From Bacilli bacterium (lineage in GTDB: Bacteria; Bacillota_I; Bacilli_A; ML615J-28; CAG-698): DNA of 5,610 nt. Every line of letters starts with the position of its first letter. Within the stretch, counting starts at the first letter, position 1. The stretch spans positions 1 to 5,610 of the forward strand of contig JAQUYJ010000069.1 of NCBI GenBank assembly GCA_028691905.1. Reading direction: 5' to 3'. A program made the translations under genes and the position numbers. Of this stretch, positions 1 to 5,610 are shown in pieces. Below the pieces are notes generated by a model. It searched no databases. It was not told the DNA's origin and saw only the letters and a program-made list of their open reading frames with translations.

Positions 1-1178
1 ATCCCTTCCGATACATTGCACTTTGCTTCCATTTGAAGATCAGCGGTTATTTCCATCGTATCCACTAAATAATGCACTTGATAGATACCATGAATCTGTG
101 GTTCAAAATACGGCGTTATTTCCTTTACCGGGCACAAAACCGGTCCCATCAAGTCATATACTGTCTGTTTTTCAAGATAGGAATAGGCGATGGGGGATTG
201 GAAGAACCGGAAATCGTAAATATTCAATTTAGTAATTTCGTTTTTGTGAAGAAAAATTTCATCCAGCCCATAGGTAACTCTCGTAAAATCACTGTTGAAA
301 AAACATTCATAAAGCTTGGAAAAGAAAACAACATCGTAAATAATCATCTTCTCATAGAGCATAACGATACAGAGATTGTGAGGGGTCAGGGTTGTGAAAT
401 GCGATTGGGAGGGGAATTTGAAGCTCTTAGCGGTGTTTAAATCACTGTTCAGCAAATATAAACGCTCATTGGTACAACAAATAACTTGCTGATCAAAAAA
501 TCCAAAAGTTAAAATTTCATATTCGGAAAACACTGCAATATTCTGTTTTTGAAAAGCGGCATCCACTTTCAGAAGAAAATGGTTGGTTGGCCGATTGCCT
601 CCGTTTCCCAAATCTCCTCCGGTTTGGTATTCTTTCCATCCCCATATGAGAATATCCCCTGCCTGTTCTTCTACTTTTAAAAAACCTTCGTTTTCATAAC
701 CGCCAAAAATCTTTGTCTGTTTTATCACTCCAGCCTGATCCATCAGATGAATAACAGCGTTATCTTTTTGCTGATGGGGAAGAAGCGAAAACTGCATCAC
801 CTGATCGCTGATGATTCCGCCTGCCAATAAAATATCATCCCCAAACCAACATACATCAAAATGAAAAAGATAATGCCCGGGAAGAATAACAGTATATTGA
901 AGTTCCCGGCCATGAAAACAGTGTAATTGAATATTTTCTTCCTGATAGACAAAAACAAATATTTTTTGATTATTTTCCAGAAGATGCACATTTGGAGCAG
1001 GTGAAAATTCTGCTATCAATTCGTTTTCAAAAAACAGCATTTTCATTTTTCCCTGTTCTTTCAGCTGGTAATGATCTGTTTCTTCCACATAATATTCGGT
1101 TGTCTCTTCTTCCTTAATGATAAATGGATCCGTCATTACAAGCTGGAAAAAGGAAAAGAAAAGCAAACATATATTCAT
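1..1178 (-). CDS. Putative surface/exported protein with propeller-like repeat and Ig-like segment (3' end outside window)
   Basis: I translated the reverse complement by hand from the ATG at 1178 down to position 1. It gives 392 sense codons with no stop, so the gene is real and continues past the left edge. I do not recognise the family. The start is an ATG overlapping the previous stop as ATGA, with AGGGGG five bases upstream; the next ATG (codon 15) has no ribosome binding site. Residues 1-15 (MNICLLFFSFFQLVM) are hydrophobic but lack basic residues and a clear signal peptidase site, so the segment may be a poor signal peptide or an anchor. Residues about 140-207 resemble a beta-propeller blade of the 'dG.....tk.fGG...E.f......gd.l..G.......GD........fllKvD' type: KIFGGYENEGF at 156-166, TGGDLGNGG at 187-194, FLLKVD at 201-206. 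Residues about 343-390 look Ig-like (GIYQVHYLV at 364-372). It is probably co-translated with the upstream surface protein and distantly related to it. Existence is near certain; function is unknown. Confidence 0.88.
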   Translation of the reverse strand, partial: MNICLLFFSFFQLVMTDPFIIKEEETTEYYVEETDHYQLKEQGKMKMLFFENELIAEFSPAPNVHLLENNQKIFVFVYQEENIQLHCFHGRELQYTVILPGHYLFHFDVCWFGDDILLAGGIISDQVMQFSLLPHQQKDNAVIHLMDQAGVIKQTKIFGGYENEGFLKVEEQAGDILIWGWKEYQTGGDLGNGGNRPTNHFLLKVDAAFQKQNIAVFSEYEILTFGFFDQQVICCTNERLYLLNSDLNTAKSFKFPSQSHFTTLTPHNLCIVMLYEKMIIYDVVFFSKLYECFFNSDFTRVTYGLDEIFLHKNEITKLNIYDFRFFQSPIAYSYLEKQTVYDLMGPVLCPVKEITPYFEPQIHGIYQVHYLVDTMEITADLQMEAKCNVSEG

Positions 1179-3142
1179 CTTATCCCCCTTTTCCTCATCA
1201 AAATAAACCAGACAGCTACAGAAAGCGATGCTCCCATCCCGAAAAACAAAAAGGAATGAATGGTTTTATCCTTATCCAATGGGTTAAATACGATTTCAGA
1301 GGTAACAGTATAAGCAGGCAGTGCACTGTCAATTAAAACAGAGTTGATGGGAGAAGGCATCAGTGCTTGATCATCTTGCTTTGTACATAATTCTGAAACA
1401 GTGAAATTAATCACTTCCCGTTCTCCTTCACTTCCATAGACAATCAAACAGTAGGAACCCAGCATATCAACCAGATACGGGCTTGTAATCACTTGATCAT
1501 TCAGATAACCTTCTCCATTAAAACGAAGAGTAACCTGTTGATCATAGTCTGCCTGATTGCGAATACTGATCTCTTTCTTTACATAAAATTTGTTTTTCAA
1601 ATGAACTTCCACATAATCAGTTCGGGTAACCAATCTGTTCTCATGCCATCCAAACTGTTCGATAATCGTGTTTTGATGATTAACCTGGGTAAAGTCGGTT
1701 CCATTCAGACAGAGTTGATAGGTCGTAATCAATTGACCCTGAATAAGGCTGGCAGACTGTACTTTCATTCGCAGCAAAACAAAATGATTCTTAATGATTT
1801 TTTCATCTTTTACCTGCCAGGAAACAAGCTGATCGGAAGCTGAAAAAGAATAAACAGTCGCTTTGTTCATTGTTTTTTCATAAGGATAAAAAAGAGAATT
1901 ATCCTGGTTGTTTATAAACAAAAATCCCGTTGTCTGATCGTGATTAAAGGATGGCGAATCGGCAAGTAACCAAAGCATCGTCTTTCCTTCTTTTGTTTTC
2001 ACCACTTTTACCTGGGTTACTGCCGTGGAAGAAAACGAGTATTCCTGTGTTTGGTGGGTTAAATCAACTAAGCTGTATCCGTAGCATTCGATACGATACT
2101 CTTCTGCTATTGTTTTGCAGCGGACAAGAAATGCTCTTTCTGCTTCAATATAGAGGTTGGAATAAAAATGAGTCATTGGTTCCTGATACAGGGTATTCAG
2201 TTCACTGTCAATCAGCATGAAATACTGAACATGATAATTTCCGTTTTTATGCCGGTACACTCCGGCTGTTCCTGTAAATTCCTGCAAAACAGCAAAGCGA
2301 TTTGCCTGCCATTCCACTCCTACCCAATTGTTTAATTGATTATTGCCATATGTTTTCACATTTTGTATTTCAAAATTATCATACCGGCATTTCATCAATA
2401 CCGTATACTGGGCCGGCATGAAATCAAATGATGCATCCCCCACACTGGAATCACTCGTATAGAATAGATACAGATGATTATCCCGGAAAAACAAATCCGA
2501 CCCCACTTCAATTCCATTACCCTGTATTCTTTTTTGACGGAGGATATTACCGTTACAAGCAATTTCAAGCAAAATAATATCAGGATACAATAACTCCTCT
2601 TCCAGAGTCAATCCAATCAAAATTCCGTTTACGGAAGGCTTTACAGCAAATATCGAACTGAAATCATCCCATACTTTTTCCCACAGCAATATGTCATTCT
2701 CATAAAACTGCATCCAGGCAACAGCCTGGGGAAGAACCATCTGCAGGGAATCCCCTTCTATTCTTTTCGTACCAACCAATACCAGTTGATTTGCATTCAA
2801 ATAACAGACATCTGTTACGGAAGTGATATCGCTTGACTGATATTCGATTGATTCACTGTGGACCAAACCAGTCTCCAATTGATCTTTTTCCACAATCAAG
2901 ACTGTTCGGTTTTTTAATTCTCCTTTTCTTGGATCAAAATAAGTAACACTATAGGTTCCCGGTTGATTCCAATCAACCGGATTATAGGTTAATTCAGCAT
3001 ACTCTGTATCAAGTAATTCATCGTTTCCCATTCCCTTTTCTACAACGAGTGGGGCTAAACTGTCAGTATTGGCATGGATTGGTTGTTTGATTTGGATTAG
3101 AATACAAAATACAATGAGCAGAAACAGAATATTTTTTTTCAT
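1175..3142 (-). CDS. Exported membrane-anchored protein: Ig-like domain plus degenerate beta-propeller-like repeats
   Basis: This 655-residue protein probably faces the cell exterior; no specific function is recognised. The start is the ATG at 3142, seven bases after a perfect AGGAGG; a GTG at 3148 in the same frame is only one base from it. Residues 1-24 form a signal peptide (MKKN, then ILFLLIVFCILIQI, likely cleavage after IHA). Residues about 30-87 fit a bacterial Ig-like/DUF5011-type fold (NPVDWNQPGTYSVTYFD at 54-70, then RTVLIVE at 79-85). Residues about 140-343 contain four successive degenerate blades of roughly 40-60 residues, at about 140-187, 188-244, 245-304 and 305-343. Further beta-rich sequence runs to about 525. 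A second Ig-like segment lies at about 530-585 (GSYCLIVYG at 562-570). Residues 629-649 are a transmembrane helix followed by RKRGIR, giving a type I topology; there is no LPXTG motif. The gene follows the ackA terminator and overlaps the next gene by ATGA. Confidence 0.9.
   Translation of the reverse strand: MKKNILFLLIVFCILIQIKQPIHANTDSLAPLVVEKGMGNDELLDTEYAELTYNPVDWNQPGTYSVTYFDPRKGELKNRTVLIVEKDQLETGLVHSESIEYQSSDITSVTDVCYLNANQLVLVGTKRIEGDSLQMVLPQAVAWMQFYENDILLWEKVWDDFSSIFAVKPSVNGILIGLTLEEELLYPDIILLEIACNGNILRQKRIQGNGIEVGSDLFFRDNHLYLFYTSDSSVGDASFDFMPAQYTVLMKCRYDNFEIQNVKTYGNNQLNNWVGVEWQANRFAVLQEFTGTAGVYRHKNGNYHVQYFMLIDSELNTLYQEPMTHFYSNLYIEAERAFLVRCKTIAEEYRIECYGYSLVDLTHQTQEYSFSSTAVTQVKVVKTKEGKTMLWLLADSPSFNHDQTTGFLFINNQDNSLFYPYEKTMNKATVYSFSASDQLVSWQVKDEKIIKNHFVLLRMKVQSASLIQGQLITTYQLCLNGTDFTQVNHQNTIIEQFGWHENRLVTRTDYVEVHLKNKFYVKKEISIRNQADYDQQVTLRFNGEGYLNDQVITSPYLVDMLGSYCLIVYGSEGEREVINFTVSELCTKQDDQALMPSPINSVLIDSALPAYTVTSEIVFNPLDKDKTIHSFLFFGMGASLSVAVWFILMRKRGIR
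1184..1189 (-). promoter_or_regulatory. Ribosome binding site for the gene starting at 1178
   Basis: On the minus strand AGGGGG lies five bases before the ATG at 1178, inside the last codons (R-K-R-G-I-R) of the upstream gene. With the ATGA stop/start overlap at 1175-1178 it supports translational coupling and selects this start over the ATG at 1136, which is preceded only by pyrimidines. Confidence 0.6.
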
Positions 3143-3149
3143 CGTCACT

Positions 3150-3155
3150 CCTCCT
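3150..3155 (-). promoter_or_regulatory. Consensus ribosome binding site for the 655-residue surface protein
   Basis: A perfect AGGAGG on the minus strand is followed by seven bases and then the ATG at 3142. This is the best spacing in the window and is why I prefer that ATG to the GTG at 3148. Confidence 0.85.
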
Positions 3156-3178
3156 CATTTTAATTATTAACAGGGAGG
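3150..3178 (-). promoter_or_regulatory. Possible anti-Shine-Dalgarno hairpin before the surface-protein gene
   Basis: On the minus strand CCTCC (3178-3174) can pair perfectly with GGAGG (3154-3150) of the ribosome binding site, across a 19-nt AT-rich loop. This could hide the site in the leader RNA. The stem has only five pairs and the loop is large, so stability is modest. It matters only if transcription starts upstream of 3178, for example by readthrough of the ackA terminator. This is a hypothesis drawn from complementarity alone. Confidence 0.25.
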
Positions 3179-3190
3179 GCCTAAATTACT

Positions 3191-3215
3191 AAAAAAAAGT
3201 GCATTTCTGCACTTT
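3191..3215 (-). terminator. Rho-independent terminator after ackA
   Basis: On the minus strand the sequence is AAAGTGCA, loop GAAA, TGCACTTT, running directly into a tract of eight T in total. The 8-bp stem is perfect, and the GAAA loop is a stable GNRA-type tetraloop. The stem starts one base after the ackA stop codon (3217-3219), so it closes the phosphoesterase, methyltransferase-like, ackA transcript. On the plus strand the same hairpin is followed only by TTTATC, so it should act in one direction. Confidence 0.9.
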
Positions 3216-3216
3216 A

Positions 3217-4413
3217 TCAATGGATATTCTGTATAATCCGCACAGTGTCCCGAACGATTACCAATTCTTCATTGGTGGGGATCAGCACTGCTACTACTTT
3301 TGAATTTGGTTTAGTGATAATCGTGGCTTTGGAACGGACATCATTCGCCTTTTCATCCAATTCAAGACACAGAACCTGTAATCTTCTGATGATTTCACTT
3401 CGCGCCCGATTGGAATTTTCACCGATTCCTGCAGTGAAAACAAGCAGATCCAATCCGCCCAGGTAAATATAGTAACTTCCGACATAATCTGCAATCCGTT
3501 TGTATTGAATGTCAAGCGCCAGGCGACAGCGTTCATTACCCGCTTCCATTCCTTCTTCCAAATCACGGGAATCGTTGGAAACACCGGACACACCTAAATA
3601 ACCGGATTTTTTGTTGAGCATATTTAATATTTCTTTAATTGATAAGTTCTCTTTTTCAGCGATGAACTCCACTACAGCAGGATCAATATCACCGGAGCGT
3701 GTTCCCATGGGAATACCACCCAAAGGGGTCAGTCCCATTGATGTATCAATACATTTACCGTTTTTAATAGCAGCGATGGAAGCTCCATTTCCCAAGTGAA
3801 GGGTGATGATTTTTAAATCTTCAACTGCTTTATTTATTAATTTTGCTCCTTCACTGGCGACAAACTGATGACTTGTTCCATGGGCGCCATATTTACGAAG
3901 ACCGTATTTTTCATACCATTCATAGGGAACAGCATACATATAGGCTTCCTGGGACATGGTTTGATGGAAAGCAGTATCAAATACAGCTACCTGCTTCACA
4001 TCGGGAAGAATTTTGCTGAAAGCTGCGATTCCGGTCAAATTGGCAGGATTGTGAAGGGGAGCCAAATCACATAATTTTGTAATTTCTGCAATCACGCTTT
4101 CATCAATTAAAACGGATTCTTTAAATGTTTCTCCACCATGGACAACACGGTGTCCCACGCCATCAATTTCATCAAAACTGGCAATAATCTTCTTTGTCAG
4201 CAAATCATTCAGCAATAATTCAACTGCCTGAGCGTGATTTTTCACAGGCAGAATTTCTTTTATTTTTTTGCCATCCAATTTTATCGTATAGTAGGCATCA
4301 TTCATTCCAATTCTTTCAATGATCCCTTCCGTGATTACCTTTTCGGATGGGATAGCCAATAACTGAAATTTAAGTGATGAACTTCCGGCATTTACAGCCA
4401 TTATTTTTTTCAT
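3217..4413 (-). CDS. ackA: Acetate kinase (ATP:acetate phosphotransferase)
   Basis: This cytoplasmic enzyme interconverts acetate plus ATP and acetyl phosphate plus ADP. With phosphotransacetylase it makes ATP from acetyl-CoA during fermentation. The 398-residue product is full family length (about 395-405) and has the ASKHA-fold signatures. These are VNAGSSSLKF at 7-16 with Asn8; GHRVVHGGETF at 87-97 with Arg89; VFDTAFHQTM at 144-153 with Asp146; HGTSHQFV at 178-185 with His178; LHLGNGAS at 205-212; MGTRSGDIDPA at 236-246 with Arg239; FTAGIGENS at 326-334; and PTNEEL at 379-384. All residues matching the known active-site Asn, Arg, Asp, His, Arg and Glu are present. The start is the ATG at 4413, which gives the conserved MKKIMAVNAG N-terminus, has AAAGGA eight bases upstream and overlaps the preceding stop as ATGA. 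The frame is open to 4443, but that adds ten non-conserved residues. No pta lies next to it. Confidence 0.98.
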   Translation of the reverse strand: MKKIMAVNAGSSSLKFQLLAIPSEKVITEGIIERIGMNDAYYTIKLDGKKIKEILPVKNHAQAVELLLNDLLTKKIIASFDEIDGVGHRVVHGGETFKESVLIDESVIAEITKLCDLAPLHNPANLTGIAAFSKILPDVKQVAVFDTAFHQTMSQEAYMYAVPYEWYEKYGLRKYGAHGTSHQFVASEGAKLINKAVEDLKIITLHLGNGASIAAIKNGKCIDTSMGLTPLGGIPMGTRSGDIDPAVVEFIAEKENLSIKEILNMLNKKSGYLGVSGVSNDSRDLEEGMEAGNERCRLALDIQYKRIADYVGSYYIYLGGLDLLVFTAGIGENSNRARSEIIRRLQVLCLELDEKANDVRSKATIITKPNSKVVAVLIPTNEELVIVRDTVRIIQNIH

Positions 4414-5339
4414 TGTATCATTCCTTTCCATTTGATCGTCCATTCTTCTACTTGCTGAATCATATGATTCAACCTTTCGGAATCGGTCAGACTGGGCATA
4501 TTAATCATGCACAGTTCTCCTTCCGGTGTTTGATATTTTGAGCCGATGAGAATGCTTTTTCCAACCGAATTATCCTGAAACATTGTGTCGGGTAAAACAA
4601 TCAATCCCAATAAGCTTCCCTGCAGACTTGTTTTAAAGGAGCCAGCACCTTCCCGGTTAAAAAAATCATTGTCAATTAAATAAATAAAAAATCCTTTATC
4701 GTTTAAATTCTCCAGGAAATGGAGAATGATTTGCTGGGGAACCATCTCTGTTTGCTGATTGATCTTTCCTAAATCACCAATAATAAAATCAGCTTGAATG
4801 GGTAAGGGATCCATGCAGGAATTTTGAAAAATAGTGATTTGTGTGTTTTGCAGGTCACAAACGACTTTCGTCAATTCTACCAGAAGCGGGTCACTTTCAA
4901 TCCCGTAAAGGGTAAATTCCTGTGTCGTAAAATTATGAATGGTGCTGATCAGATTACCCGTTTTGGTACATACATCCAGTACTGTAGCATGATTTGATGC
5001 CATCTTGGAAATAAGAAAAGCAAATAAATAGCCGATTGCATCCGGTGTCATTAGATCCAGGACATACGAACCATTGTCTTTTAATCCTTTTATTACAATA
5101 AGTTCCATGGCAATTCGTACTTCTTCATTTGTAAAACGATGTAAGGAAAACTGATCGTAAAGGAACTCCAGTTCTTCCATATCTTCCAATTCCAAGCCGG
5201 TATCGTTAAGAGACCGTGTCAAATCAGTTCCAACCCGAATGATACAGGACAGATAGTCCAACTGCAATTTATGATGATAAAACAAACATGCTTTATCATA
5301 CAAATCATAAAAAATGTCGATTTGCTTATTTTCTTTCAT
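4410..5339 (-). CDS. YtxK-like class I SAM-dependent methyltransferase-fold protein
   Basis: This 309-residue cytoplasmic protein resembles N6-adenine DNA methylase-like proteins of the YtxK type, which in Bacillus subtilis is also encoded just before ackA. Residues 1-90 are a helical N-terminal domain. MTPDAIGYLFAFLISKM at 97-113 corresponds to the 'TP..ig..la..l' segment before the Rossmann core. Motif I is ATVLDVCTKTGNLI at 118-131, and an acidic residue for SAM ribose binding is in YGIESDP at 145-151. The position of the catalytic NPPY motif is held by ADFIIGDLGKI at 183-193. VLPDTMFQDNSVGKSILIG at 248-266 matches the C-terminal 'lP..lF.....KSil' pattern. Because the NPPY motif is absent and motif I lacks the usual DPaxGtG glycines, DNA adenine methylation is doubtful and SAM binding is uncertain. 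The start ATG has AGAGGA five bases upstream and overlaps the phosphoesterase gene by 14 nt. The stop overlaps ackA. The role is not established; acting in acetate metabolism would only be an inference from position. Confidence 0.88.
   Translation of the reverse strand: MKENKQIDIFYDLYDKACLFYHHKLQLDYLSCIIRVGTDLTRSLNDTGLELEDMEELEFLYDQFSLHRFTNEEVRIAMELIVIKGLKDNGSYVLDLMTPDAIGYLFAFLISKMASNHATVLDVCTKTGNLISTIHNFTTQEFTLYGIESDPLLVELTKVVCDLQNTQITIFQNSCMDPLPIQADFIIGDLGKINQQTEMVPQQIILHFLENLNDKGFFIYLIDNDFFNREGAGSFKTSLQGSLLGLIVLPDTMFQDNSVGKSILIGSKYQTPEGELCMINMPSLTDSERLNHMIQQVEEWTIKWKGMIQ
4422..4427 (-). promoter_or_regulatory. Ribosome binding site for ackA
   Basis: AAAGGA on the minus strand lies eight bases before the ATG at 4413, inside the end of the upstream gene. 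It supports the ATG at 4413 over the in-frame ATG at 4443. Confidence 0.7.
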
Positions 5340-5610
5340 TTTTATCCTCTAATAATATGATTTGAATATCAATTTGATTTTGATCATCAATCAATATTCG
5401 TGCATAACTGGGTCCTTCTTTTCCCCGAGGATAATTAGGACTCCCAGGATTACAGAAATAAATATTCTCTTCCTGTACTATAAATGGAATATGGGTATGT
5501 CCTGTTATGACAATCTTGCTTTTGGTTTGTTTAGCCAATTGAAGTAGTCGGTTTTTTAGATACAAATGACCGTGCGTTATAAAAATCCGAACTTCCCCGA
5601 TATCAATGAG
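5326..5610 (-). CDS. YfcE/MJ0936-type metallophosphoesterase (C-terminal half; 5' end outside window)
   Basis: The frame is open to the right edge and gives 94 residues ending in TAA. It carries the C-terminal motifs of calcineurin-like phosphoesterases of the YfcE/MJ0936 group: ITHGHLY at visible residues 11-17, VITGHTHIPF at 34-43 and CNPGSPNYPRG at 53-63, the last typical of this subfamily. The histidines of the two GH-type motifs bind the dinuclear metal centre. The N-terminal DxH and GNCD/GNH motifs would lie outside the window, since family members are about 155-185 residues long. A TTG at 5563-5565 is not the start, because the conserved THGH motif lies upstream of it in the same frame. 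Family members hydrolyse phosphodiester model substrates with Mn2+ and the natural substrate is often unknown. The gene ends inside the methyltransferase-like gene and is probably in the same operon. Confidence 0.93.
   Translation of the reverse strand, partial: LIDIGEVRIFITHGHLYLKNRLLQLAKQTKSKIVITGHTHIPFIVQEENIYFCNPGSPNYPRGKEGPSYARILIDDQNQIDIQIILLEDKNERK
5345..5350 (-). promoter_or_regulatory. Ribosome binding site for the methyltransferase-like gene
   Basis: AGAGGA on the minus strand lies five bases before the ATG at 5339, within the phosphoesterase coding sequence. It supports this start and the 14-nt gene overlap. Confidence 0.65.

Noticed and set aside
72..440. A 122-codon plus-strand open frame (with another at 23-232)
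   Set aside because: It lies opposite an unbroken 392-codon minus-strand frame that has a ribosome binding site, an ATGA coupling and protein-like repeats. The plus-strand frame shows no recognisable motif.
797..991. A short hydrophobic minus-strand open frame of 64 codons resembling a membrane peptide
   Set aside because: It is out of frame inside the larger minus-strand gene at 1-1178, and its hydrophobicity reflects T-rich codons read in another frame.
1303..1320. LPAYT in the 655-residue protein (residues 608-612) as a sortase motif
   Set aside because: It lacks the final glycine of LPXTG and lies about 17 residues before the membrane helix instead of directly next to it. Anchoring by the transmembrane helix itself explains the tail.
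1493..1843. Plus-strand open frames at 1493-1843 and 1951-2220
   Set aside because: They are antisense to the well-supported 655-residue protein gene and have no family signature.
3158..3190. Promoter for the surface-protein gene
   Set aside because: AT-rich -10-like strings such as TAATAAT exist on the minus strand, but no convincing -35 element lies at a proper distance; the best candidate, TTAGTA, matches only half of TTGACA. I therefore do not call a promoter.
3294..3593. A 99-codon minus-strand frame inside ackA
   Set aside because: It is an alternate frame of ackA, whose own frame carries conserved active-site motifs throughout this stretch.
4414..4443. Upstream in-frame ATG at 4443 as the ackA start
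   Set aside because: It would add ten non-conserved residues, skip the ribosome binding site at 4422-4427 and lengthen the overlap with the upstream gene to 34 nt.
5326..5565. A complete 79-residue protein starting with TTG at 5565
   Set aside because: The same frame stays open to the right edge and includes the conserved ITHGH motif, so this is the C-terminal half of a longer phosphoesterase.
1..5610. CRISPR arrays, insertion sequences, tRNA or other structured RNA genes, defence or toxin-antitoxin loci
   Set aside because: No direct repeats with spacers, no transposase, integrase or nuclease motifs and no cloverleaf-like segment were seen, and nearly all of the window is accounted for by five minus-strand genes.

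Overview
The window is AT-rich and compactly coded, and every gene I can support lies on the minus strand, so the biological reading direction is from position 5610 down to 1. Strong AGGAGG-type ribosome binding sites, ATGA start/stop overlaps, a YtxK-like protein directly upstream of acetate kinase, and a signal-peptide surface protein with a C-terminal membrane anchor all point to a low-GC Gram-positive bacterium (Bacillota). Something like an Erysipelotrichia or related gut Firmicute is possible, but the genus cannot be read from this window.

First block (5610 to 3191): the C-terminal half of a YfcE/MJ0936-type metallophosphoesterase enters from the right edge. It overlaps the start of a 309-residue YtxK-like class I methyltransferase-fold protein by 14 nt. 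That gene in turn overlaps the start of acetate kinase (ackA) by 4 nt (ATGA). A compact intrinsic terminator begins one base after the ackA stop. These three genes look like one transcript. The ytxK-ackA order is also known in Bacillus subtilis. AckA interconverts acetyl phosphate/ADP and acetate/ATP, and pta is not adjacent. The methyltransferase-like protein has lost the canonical NPPY catalytic motif, and its glycine-rich motif I is weakened.

Second block (3157 to 1): after a 74-nt gap come two genes joined by another ATGA overlap. The first encodes a 655-residue exported protein: signal peptide, N-terminal Ig-like domain, degenerate beta-propeller-like repeats, a second Ig-like segment, then a C-terminal transmembrane helix with a basic tail. 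The second is a 392-codon open frame that runs off the left edge without a stop. It has a short hydrophobic N-terminus, the same type of propeller-like blade, and an Ig-like G-x-Y-x-V-x-Y segment near the window edge. The pair looks like two co-translated, distantly related surface proteins of unknown function, and it is the least described part of the window.

No RNA genes, mobile elements, CRISPR arrays or long repeats were seen. The only non-coding stretch is the 74 nt between ackA and the surface-protein gene.
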